Assembly (NCBI RefSeq): GCF_041146795.1
Contig: NC_135180.1
Location: forward strand, 33,720,794-33,784,793
Source: Maylandia zebra
Lineage: Eukaryota > Chordata > Actinopteri > Cichliformes > Cichlidae
Reading direction: 5' to 3'
DNA: 64,000 bases
Both the position numbers and the translations under genes were made by a program. Shown here one piece after another: positions 11,626 to 22,000 of this stretch. Under the pieces are notes generated by a model that was given only the letters and a program-made list of their open reading frames with translations, ran no database searches and was not told the DNA's origin. How positions within the stretch are numbered: the stretch's first letter is position 1; each line of letters starts with the position of its first letter.

Positions 11626-14050
11626 ATGGCTTCAACAATGACTCTTATAGCATTTGAGGTAAGACTTAAAATAAGAAATGGTGAGATGAATGGAAAGTTA
11701 GTGCAAATATTCTGTATGACAGCACTCTTCTGCAGAGTTTTGTTGTAGTAGCACGTATAATGGGAAATTCTGTCTAAATATTTTAATTTAGAACTTTTTA
11801 TTTGTTTTATTGTTTTTTTGTTTTGTTTTTTTATACACAACCATAAAGGAATACGTAAGCTCTATTGTTATTTCCTATCCGGTCACATATTCTGTAACTC
11901 CTCGTTAATCGTTATGAAGCTGAAAGTCTCATATAAGACATTAACATAATTCTGTACCTTCATTTTCCAAACCTCAGCCTCAGTTTTAAACTGAGGTTTT
12001 AGTTTAAAACAAGAGATTTTAAATGGAATGAGCAACATGTAGCTGCTGCCTGTGACTACGGCTCAGCTGGGAGTTTTACATTCTTCCTATATGAAAAGAG
12101 AATGAATGATGTAATTTTTTCTATTAATACACATTTGATGACACACAGATTTGGAGGGAAAAGGAAATTGAAGTTAAAATAAAACCTGTATGGTTGTTAT
12201 GTTATTTCTTATTATAATCATAATCCTTTTATCAGTCTACATTACTCGCAATAGAAAATAGATGTGTAATCATTACCATAGAGAAGATTTCTTTATGAAA
12301 ATATGACATTTCATCAAAAGGGAGAATCACATCTGTAATATATCATAAAAATATTTGTACGTGACTTTTTTTTTTCCACAGAAGTCCAGCAGTACAGTTA
12401 ACATTACATTTGAATAGGTTGCTGCTTTTGGTGTAACGGTGTTATGATTATTACACATATTTTGCATTTCTAATGATTTTTCTGCAGATATTTTTCCCGC
12501 AGACTTCTTTCCATATTTAGTAACATTTGATTAAACACTGAGAAACGGCACACTCTACAAGGCTTTCAGCTAGTTATTTAAGTTGTGTTTGTACCAGCTA
12601 CTATTTTTTTTTTTTTTTTTTTTTTTTTAAATATGATTAGCCACGGTTGAATCACATTTGTCAAATTTAGCTTGAAATGCCTTCTGAGTCATCATGAGAG
12701 GGAAGTGAAAACAATCTGGTCTATTCAGTGTTTCCTGCCTAAACATTAGACTGAGAAAACTGCAGTGGAAAAAAAGAAGTATTTGATCATTACATAAATG
12801 AGTCTGTTCACACTCCTGTAATGAATCTTCATCATGAAACAAAACTATTAGTCTGATCACTATCACATATGCTGCATACAACAGGGAATCTTCATTTGAG
12901 ATTTGATGATTAAAAGTAATGCTCTCTTGTATGTGTTTTCAAGTTGACACCTGAAGAACTTAACTTGACCTATGACTCCTGCAACTTCACCGATGACTAC
13001 TGCAACTGCACCGATGACTACTGCAACTTCCCCAGAGACTACCAGTGTGATGATGTGGTCCTGCAGAGTTTTTATGGCCAGTTCCTGCCTGTGCTGTACA
13101 CTGTGATTTTTCTCCTGGGTGTGGCAGGGAATGGCCTGATGATAACAGTCCTGGTGACACGATGGCGCCAGCTCCGCATCACAGAGATCTACCTACTGCA
13201 TCTTGCCCTGGCTGATCTCATGCTTTTGTTTACAATTCCCTTCGATGTAGCCGACAGCGCCACCGGCTGGATTTTTGGAGATTTTATGTGCAAACTGAAT
13301 GAGTTCTTGAAGAATCTGAACCTCCTTTGTGGCAGCGTCCTTTTAGCTTGCATTGGATTTGATCGGTATTTGGCAATTGTTCATGCAATTCCCAGTATGC
13401 AAAGTCGCCTTCCAAGAACAGTGCACCTAACTTGTATGATAATGTGGCTCATCTGTTTGTTTTTGGCATTACCGAACGCCGTATTTGCCTCAGTGACACA
13501 GAAAAATTCAACGTCAGGCATACCTTTCCTGGCCTGTTACCACTACAGTTATGGTGCACACGCAAGCAACTGGGTTTTGACCAACAGTGTCTTTCATCAT
13601 TTGTGTTTTTTCTTATCTCTGGTTATCATGAGCTACTGCTACGCAGCACTAGTAATTACTCTGTGCAACAGCCAGAAAAGTGAAGCAAAAAAAGGAGCCA
13701 TTCGAATATCACTGCTTGTCACACTTGTGTTTTGCTTCTGTTGGCTGCCATATAATGTCAGTTTGATCATATATACCCTGCGACAACAGAATGTGATCGT
13801 GGATGACGACTGTAAATCAAGAGAAATAATGCTGCAAGTGCTTGAAGTGACAAAGAGCCTGGGTATCTTGCACTGTTGCCTGAACCCTTTCTTGTATGCA
13901 TTTGTTGGAGTGCGCTTTCGCAATGAGATGATACATCTGCTTTGTAAACTGGGCTGCAGACGAATCTGCCTGCCTTTCCTCAGAGTCCATGGCCACAGTC
14001 GGGTATCAATTTCTGATGGAGCAACCACCAACAGCACAGTGCTCATGTAA
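11626..14050 (+). CDS. cxcr5: cxcr5: C-X-C chemokine receptor type 5-like GPCR
   Basis: The main exon, 12944-14050, encodes 368 residues of a class A chemokine receptor. Visible features: acidic N-terminus with N-glycosylation sequons; TM1 GNGLM; TM2 LHLALADL; Cys at the start of TM3 (FMCKLNE) paired with ECL2 Cys (LACYHYS); DRYLAIVH after TM3; CFCWLPYN in TM6; CCLNPFLYAF in TM7; and a C-tail KLGC then Ser/Thr-rich end. This exon has no usable ATG: it opens with TTG directly after an acceptor (TGTGTTTTCAAG). The best upstream exon is 11626-11658 (ATG GCT TCA ... TTT GAG|GTAAGA), which joins in phase 0 and gives 379 residues (375 from the ATG at 11638), close to mammalian CXCR5 with its short first coding exon. 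CXCR5 binds CXCL13 and guides B and T follicular cells. The name rests on resemblance plus the ddx6-cxcr5-bcl9l order. Exon 1 is inferred (about 0.55); the receptor itself is certain. Confidence 0.85.
11659..12943 (+). other. cxcr5: cxcr5 intron 1
   Basis: AT-rich intron from GTAAGA to TTTTCAAG. It contains a small hairpin-forming palindrome at 11978-11996 (CCTCAGTTT, one base, AAACTGAGG) and a T25 run at 12604-12628. No exon-like open frame was seen. Confidence 0.5.
12974..13036 (+). repeat. cxcr5: In-frame 21-bp repeat in the cxcr5 N-terminus, three copies
   Basis: Three consecutive 21-bp units (12974-12994, 12995-13015, 13016-13036) encode D-S-C-N-F-T-D, D-Y-C-N-C-T-D and D-Y-C-N-F-P-R, followed by D-Y-Q-C. 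The repeat adds cysteines, N-x-T sequons and acidic-flanked tyrosines (DDYC), which in this receptor family are candidate tyrosine-sulfation sites for ligand binding. Confidence 0.9.
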
Positions 14051-14275
14051 TAAAGTCCTCTAGTCCATGTGTACATGCCCTGAAAATACCCCTCCTCTGT
14101 ACAGTGATCTTATAATACAATACTCATTTCTACTTTTACTGTATTTTTTTTTTTTTTTTTAAATTGTCCAGTCCAAAAAAAAAAAAAAAAAAAGTTGTAA
14201 AGCTGGCCAAATATCAGCCTTGTGTTGTTTTGTAGCTACTGCTAATCCAATAAAGATTTTATTTTATATATTATA
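14051..14275 (+). other. cxcr5: cxcr5 3' UTR
   Basis: Short 3' UTR after TAA at 14048-14050, with T17 and A18 homopolymers at about 14145-14192, ending at the AATAAA of 14249-14254. An A-rich and a T-rich run close together could form a hairpin. Confidence 0.6.
14249..14263. terminator. Back-to-back poly(A) signals for cxcr5 (plus) and bcl9l (minus)
   Basis: AATAAA on plus at 14249-14254 fits the end of cxcr5, 199 bp after its stop. TTTATT at 14258-14263 reads AATAAA on minus and fits the end of bcl9l, about 580 bp after its stop. Only 3 bp separate them, so the two mature mRNAs would overlap by a few tens of bases at their 3' ends. TTTATT also occurs at 14814-14819 and 14829-14834, but these are too close to the bcl9l stop to be the main signals. 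Confidence 0.6.
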
Positions 14276-14842
14276 CGACACCCGTGTTCCCTTGTGAGTG
14301 TTATCAGATTACATGAATTGACAACACAAGAACCAAAACAAAACCATGTTAGAGATCCTTATTATTCTTTTTTAAACTCCTATTAAAACACAGTTATACA
14401 GAACAACTGCAAACAATCACAAATTGCATCTTATATACAGCAAGTATATATATTATAATATATATATATATAATTCCTTTGCACAACAGTTTGGTAGTTG
14501 GAGAAAATAAATCAATGATATTAAAACAAATAGAAATTTGAGGCACTCCTCTCCTGACTGCTGCGCTGTTCCCACAACAAATACACACATTTCTGAAATA
14601 TACACATTTTACAGTTTATATAAAATGGCTTCAAACTTGTTATTGAACAGTGTTATAGTGATTTCATTTTTAATCAGTTGTAATCCTTTTTTGCTCTCTC
14701 TCTTTTTTTTTTTTCTTTTTTTTTTTTTTAATTCCTCCTTTTCAAAACCACTACAAGAATAACAATGAAAAATTCTGGACACAATGGGAGGGTAACCCAG
14801 TGAACGCATTTTTTTTATTAAAGAACTGTTTATTGAGCTGGA

Positions 14843-16005
14843 TCAGAATGGCATATTGGTCATACCTCCAGGACCATAGCCAATGGAACTGTCCAGAGAC
14901 ATTCCCCGCTGTCTGAGAGACTGTGGGCCCATCATACCAGACTGTGGATGAGGTGGGGCCATCATGGGACCCTGAGGGGACATTAGTGGGCCCTGGGGTC
15001 CAAAGGGTTCCCCTGCAATTGACATGCTTCGCTGCTTAGCCTGCATCATCATAATATTCTGCTGTGCCATCAGATTCTGTTGGTGCTGCTGAGAAGGCAT
15101 CATGCCAGGTCCATATGCATTGGAGGGATGGTGGAGAAGGCTGTTGGCCATCATGGCTTGTTGTTGCTGGAGTTGCTGTTGGGGCATCAGCCCTGTCCTT
15201 CCCATCATATGACCAGGGGGACAACACATGGGGCCCATGCCCCCAGTAGAAACCATACCCCTGGAGACCCCCTGAGGAATGACCATGCTCTGGCGTATTC
15301 CACCATGTGAGGGGTGAGGTGGCAGCTGCTGTTCAGCCATCATATTCTGTAGGCTTGCCAAGTGGGGGTTAGACGAAGGGCCACTGCTATGCGGAGGCCC
15401 AGAAGAAGACAGCTGTTTAAGGAGCTGCTGTGGCTGCTGGGATGGCATCCCTTGATGTGGATTCTGATGTGGCTCACTCTTAGGGAAATACTGAAGAGTG
15501 CTACTCGGCTTATCGGAAGGAATGATGCGGGAGAGATCAAACTCAGGAATCCCTGTGTGAGTGGGGCGTATGACTTCACTTAGATCAGGTCCTTCACCTA
15601 TGGGAAGTGAGGGAAAAGAGTCTGGTGGGTGAGGGGGGCGTTGGTGAGGATGACCTTTGTTAAGAAGATGTAACTGCTGATGTGGCAGAATATCTTCATT
15701 AGACTGAGCGAAATTCTGTGACATGCCTCCAATAGGTGAGTGCATGGGCCCATGTGGTGGTGGCTGCATGCGGGGAAACCCTGCCGTCTGGGGTATAGGG
15801 GACACATTGCAGGGCCCCATTCCCTCAGGTGCTCCTCCCATCATGGCAGAATTCATGGCAGGCATGCCCATTTGGTTTGGGGAAGAAAGGACAGGTGCTG
15901 AGGAATCGTGGGACAGGTGCTGCTGACCTTGGTTTACAATACCCATCGGGCTTTGGGGATCACTGTGAGGACCAATCTGTGACGTCTGGGGATTACCCAT
16001 ATTTC
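14843..16005 (-). CDS. bcl9l: bcl9l last coding exon (C-terminal activation region)
   Basis: 387 codons after the acceptor TTTTATCACCAG. The exon holds the strongly conserved SEVIRPTHTGIPEFDLSRII block followed by PSSTLQYFPKSE (about 15480-15600), then LQNMMAEQ, a glutamine/methionine-rich stretch (about 15040-15190) and the terminal LRQRGMSLDSS...NMPF. These C-terminal homology regions are tied to transcriptional activation in BCL9-family proteins. Stop TGA at 14845-14843. Confidence 0.93.
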
Positions 16006-19000
16006 CTGGTGATAAAACAAGATGAATACATGAAAAACCCATATTATAACAGTTAATAAACACAAATGTTTTCTTAACTCGTTAAAATTACAAAGTATTA
16101 ACTGGAGCATTATTTTTATTCAAAAAACTCACTACTTTAATATAAATACTTAAACTTTCTTTTTGTCATGTTTTTTCCTGTAATGGCATAGACAAATTGC
16201 CTTACATCAGCACAATTTAAGCAAATCCTCCGTTTAACCACTGTAAAAGGTATTTTCTGTCTGTAATGATATCCCTATTTTCATACCTCCGATGCTGACA
16301 CCAGATAGAAGAGGACGATCTGGTAGCATCTCATCATCAGAAGTAGCAATTGTTTTGATTGCATCATGGTAGAGAGGAGTTGAACTGGGAATTGCGTACT
16401 TGGACATTTGAGACATGATAAGAGATAATGGATTCTGAGATGTTGGGACATCGGGAGAGGACGTAAATGGCATACTAGGATTCATTGAGCCTGGCTGGGA
16501 AATAGGGGTAGAGCTTGAACTCCTAGGGGGAAGTGATTGGCCTGCAAAAAGAACAATGAAAAAAATTAGTAATCTCACAGCAAGACAAGGAATATCATAA
16601 ACCTCAGAGAAGCCAATACGGCATCTCTGATGTTTGTTTTGAGCTTGGATTGGAGTCTACCTGTTTCAGTAGAACCACATCCTCCATTGCCCACCATCTT
16701 TCCACTGGCTGGACCACCCGGACTTGGAAGTGGTGGTTTAGGAGACGTCCACCCTGGAGAGTTTGAAGCCAGGGCGGGGGACTTCAGTCGTGCAGGGGAG
16801 GCAGACGGAGAGTGCATCCCAAGGCTGGAAGATCCCATTACTTGGGGAGACTTCATGGAAGAAGACGAAGGAGTCCCAGCACCAGATGCAGGTGGAAGAG
16901 GGGGATGATGCCCAGCAGAAGAAACCTGTGATGGTGACTTCAGCCCTGGAGCAGAGGGGGAAGGTATAAGAGGAGATGGCTCTTGATTGAGGGATGGAGA
17001 CTTTAGTTGATGAGGAGGAGGCACTGAAGGAGATGTCAGAGGGTTAACATTTACTGACAGGTCAGAGGTTTGCCTAGAACCAAGGTCTGCACCCCTAAGG
17101 CCTCCGCCCATCGGCATATGACTAAGACGTGATGTACTTCCCATTTGATTAGGTCCTTGATGATCAGGCCCAAACATCTCTGGGCCACTTTGTTGAAGAT
17201 ACGGTACTTCCATCTGACCTCCAGAAAAATGACCTTGGTTTGGAAACTGATAAGGGCCTTCAGGTCCAGGGATCATTCCTTTATTTCCTCCTCTTCCATT
17301 TTGAGAAGCCCTGATTCGTGAAATCTCTCCAGTGCCAAACATCTCCACTAGAGGTCCTCCTCCATGGCCTCCTCTGAGCTTCTGAGACATCATCTGCTGT
17401 TGCTGCTGAACATGAATTTGTGGGTTCATGTTCATTGCCATGTGGCTCCCCAGAGGAGAGTCTACTAAGTCTCTCATTGGAGGACCCCCTCCAGGAGAGC
17501 CCATAATATCACGTGAACCAGGAAAGTCCATGGGATCACCTCGACCGGAGGGTTGACCACGGCCCATTCCTAAATTGGGAAGATCTGGGCCCCCAAGATT
17601 ATCCATAATTCTTGAGCCCATGTTGCCATGCTGTTGCTGTTTAGCCAATCTATCAAGTTCAAACCTGGAAGCACCCTGCATGTGCCGTTTGTCCATGATG
17701 CGAAACAGTTCCTCGCGTGTTAGCAGATGCTCTGAGTCACCTTGCAAGTGTTGTGGCGGCCCACCAGGGTAGCATCCATGGAAGGGACTTCCACCACTTA
17801 TATTGTTAGGCATATCATCTAGCCAAATCATGCCTGGGCGTGAGGGCCTGTGGGGTCCTAGACCTTCCATTGATAAAACTCCTCCTGGACTACCAGGGAA
17901 GCCCCCTCCAGGCGGCCCTCTCGGTCCAAGAAACCTTGGGCCACGGGGTCCCTCTTGCATTTCTATCATTCGTCCATTTCCACCCATTCCACCTCCCATC
18001 ATATTGGCAGGACCCCATTGCTGATCTCCAGGCTTGCTGTGGTATGGAGGAGGGGGTCCTCTCATCATCATAGGCATGCCCATGTCACTCATGATTCTAA
18101 AGTTTTGGGGATGCGGAGAAGGGTGCATCTCCTGTTGTCGCCTCTTCTCCTGGTAGAATTCTTCTTGAAGTTTCCTCCAGGCCACTTGCTCTTGGGTCAG
18201 TCCTTCTTGTCCAAGTAAAGGACCCATGTCATCCCCAGGTGACAGATGGTGATGTGGAGGTTGTGGCAGGTTATGATGAGAGTCCATTTGAGGGCTGTCA
18301 AGGGCAGGTCCACCAATGGATTGTGTATGAGAAATTATTGACTGCAAGGGTTCTTCATATTTCTTCATATCGCCCATTGGAGCCAAGGCTGATGATAACA
18401 TATTACCACTACCACAATTTCCAGAGTTATTAGTACCACTGTTACCTTCCTCCAGAATGCCACCCCTATCAGTATTATTATTATTTGGATTGGATGAGTT
18501 ATTAAGAGCATTGTTGTTAGAGCTTGCAGGGTCTCCAGAGCCTCCACCTGATCCACTGCGCAGAAGCAGCCTCTCTATGTCTCTCAACGTCTGCAGAGAG
18601 CGCTCCCTGTGTTCCAGTTGCTCTTTGGAAAGACCATCTGTGTTTCCTTGGCCACCCCTCTGTACTGTATCACTCTGTAGGTGTGTAGCTAGGATGGAGG
18701 GACTTCCCGAGGGAGAGACACTAGAAACAGGAAGAGGCATACCCCCTGTGCCTTTCCCATTTCCAGTTCCTGGGTCTGCGCCAGCAAGTGCTACCACGCT
18801 TCCTCCCTCTGACCTATGAGTGACAATACTGTTATTGCTGGAAGCTCCGCCAGGTCTGGTCTGAGGGGATTCGTTATCAGAGTGCCCTGCTGATGACGGT
18901 GTCCCTGCAGTATGCATCGGACCCCCAACACCTGCAGAGGCTGGCCGTGGAGTTCCACTTTGGGATTTCGGGGTGCCTGTAGGTGGTGAGCTACTGGTAT

Positions 19001-22000
19001 TTAGCTTCTCAGATAAATTAGAAAGCTTCCCTGATGGGTGGCCCTGTGGCAGAAAAAAGGACAAAGAACACAAGGCTGAACTTTTAAAATGTTATTCCTG
19101 CAGTCGCAATTGCTTTTCATATATTTTCATTAGTAGTGTGATCATTTATCAGGCTAAATTATTTTCTATATGTGAACTTTGTCACTTTGATGTGATTGTC
19201 TTCTGCTCGTGTAGCCTACATTATCTAGCCTTCATGTATTAAATGGGTAACTACTACTAGTGTGTCTGTCTTCTAGAGATAGACACATCACTAGTATTCA
19301 TCGCTGCACCTGCAGTTTTGCTGTTTGTTGGTACCAGACAATTAATAGCACTACATACCCTTCTAAGTGTTTTTTGTCTGTCTGTCCAAAGAAGTGACAG
19401 ACAGACAGAAACAGGAACAGAGAGGCATCCGAGATTAAAATAACTAAACAAATACAAAAACCCTTCACACATAGTTTGCACCTGTGGTCTTTAATGTGGA
19501 AAACACTTTTACTCCCATGTGGTTTAATCAGTTTAGGAGAAAAAAAGAAAAAGAGATGACTGACCTGCTCCAACTTTGAATGTGGAACGTTTTGCTGGTG
19601 AAACAGAAGGATGGAATCAGCCTGCCCTTTTATTACTGCCTCTGCAGCACTGTCAAAAAATAAAATGGCCACTTTTAGAAGCTGATACTCTTAATCTCCA
19701 TATGAATCATTGACCTGCAAATATTTTTCACCTGTTGGCAAGGTTGGTTGTGAAAACATAGACCACTTGCTGTGAAGCCTGAGGGGGATCTGCTTTTAGC
19801 CCTGGTCCCACCCCACATCCCATTGCTGGACCTCCAGATTCGGGCATGGATCCCGAAGTCAAGCGATCAGAGCGTCCCTGGATAGGACCAGCCAGCCCTC
19901 GCTCCCCTTAGAAACAACAACAATAAAACAAAAAATACATAAATAATTAAAAAGCCCCACAGTGGTTTCATTTCTCTAAAATAGCTTGGATTTTTATTTA
20001 AATACCAGCAAATTCATGTGGCTACAAGAAATCAACACCAGAGTGCGCTAAAAAAAAAACATAGTCCCATCAGTGGAGGGGATAGTAAGGCATTCTAAGC
20101 AGACATCTCTATTTCTTAGTGTTTTGTGTGTGCAGGAACTCCAACAGCAAAAGATAATTTATCAACTGAACCTCAGAGAAAATAAAACAGACGTGCTGGA
20201 TGGAGCGCGCGGGGGGGGGGGGGGGGGGGGGGGGGGTCGACTGTTGTGGTCACAGTAACACTATTTCCATATTTAGACAAAAGCAAATGACAGTGTGTTT
20301 CACCACTGTGTTGAGGTATTCACACTCACGGTGGGCTGTAGTGTGTGGCTTGTCTTCATCTTCCTCTGTGTCAGGTCCAGAGCACCATTCATCTCCACTG
20401 TACGGCTGTTTCTTTTCCAGAACACACCGCCGCTTGCTGCGCATAACACCCTCTAGAGGACAGACAGACAGACATCCACATTCATGCATCTGTTATACAA
20501 TTTCCTCTTTACTGTTACAACTAACGTACAACTGTATTTTCCAGAATCACAAGTTAATTAACTAACTTTGTCTGTTCACATGCAATGTGCTTTACTTGCT
20601 GAAAGTTCACAGGGCTCCAACTTACAGCTCAGAACAGCATCTCTAATGGCAGACTCACTTTAAAATCATAATATGGTCATAAAAATGGTAAATTGGCTGC
20701 ACAATGAAGTTGTGAGTAAAATGTAGGACATGTCAATTAGGGATTATTTTTAACTAGAGCTATGGTATGCATCTGCAAGGTACGTTTTAGTAAAAACTGG
20801 TGAATCATGAATTAATTTGACCATGTTTAATCCTGTGAGGTTAAAGTAACCATATGTGCCAACCCTAAATCCAATCCTTTGGGAGAGCAGCACCAACCAT
20901 TGCTAGTAAATGTTGCTTTGCAATATTAAACAAAGACAAATACCCGAATCCCAAATATATACTTTGAGATTTAAAATATAGCACTAAATGTGATGTAGAT
21001 TATTTTTGCTTTCGTATCCAGCATTTTACATATTTTAAGATGTGACAATGCTGCTGTTAAACCATCTCAAACTCTTGTATATTATTTACATTAAAATGTA
21101 TCCACAACATGAACATAAGCACGATTATTTTGGTGGCTTTAATTCATTTTTGTGGTGTAGGCCTTATATACATCAAACTGTCAATAAAATCCACATAAAT
21201 GGATTGCTAGGATTGAAAAAAAAAAAAATGTATAAAGGTTGAAGTCTGAGCTTTCCACCCAAGTTGAAATGGCTGCGTATTGCTGCTATGTCATCTTAAA
21301 ACAGTCATGTGATTTGCGCCGGCACAATTGTCGACCCCAGAAGGTTAAATCATTTCTGCAGAAATGCTTCAGCTGCTCTTGCCAGAAGGTGCACATACCT
21401 GTTCACTCCCATTCATTTTCTAAGATGAAAAAAATATCATAAGCAGCATATGAAGTCTTTCTGCTTGTGCAAAATTTAAAATGTTGTAAATACTGAACTA
21501 TGTGGTGGTTCTGGGATCTGATAGGAACAGCACCCGAACACCTCACAAGGTATTCCAGGCATGTCCATCTGGAACAAGAACACAAGATACTGAAAATACA
21601 CTGGATTATATTCCCTGCTTTCCTTTGACTGATACTTTCACAATCCACATCTGAATTAGTGGCACCGGATTCTGCGCCAATGACTCGATATAAAAAAAAA
21701 TAAATCAATAAAAAAAAATATTACAGAGTTGGCTTATCAAAATAACTTGCAGGTAAACATTTCACTGGCATTTTAGCTGTATGTACGTCATTTTTTATGT
21801 AACTGTGTGCCAACTTTATTCATCTCATCTACAGTGGTTTGAAAAAGTGTTTGCCCCCCCTCCTGATTTCCTAGCACTTTGCATATGTGTCACACTTGTG
21901 TTTCAGATCATCAAACACATTTTAATATTAGACGAAGATAACCGGAGTAAATATAGAATGTGGTTTTTAAGTGATGATTTCATTGATTAAGGGAGAAAAC

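Noticed and set aside
12944..12946. TTG as the cxcr5 translation start
   Set aside because: It directly follows a splice acceptor, and vertebrate receptors do not normally start at TTG; an upstream exon explains it.
13639..14076. 145-codon open frame on minus opposite cxcr5
   Set aside because: Antisense shadow of the receptor exon; no splice sites, no family resemblance.
14445..14472. AT-rich (TA)n stretch as a TATA promoter
   Set aside because: Lies in the bcl9l 3' UTR; it is a simple repeat.
15036..18819. Many open frames on plus, and in other minus frames, across the bcl9l exons
   Set aside because: Produced by low-complexity Pro/Gly/Gln codons of bcl9l; none has a domain or promoter.
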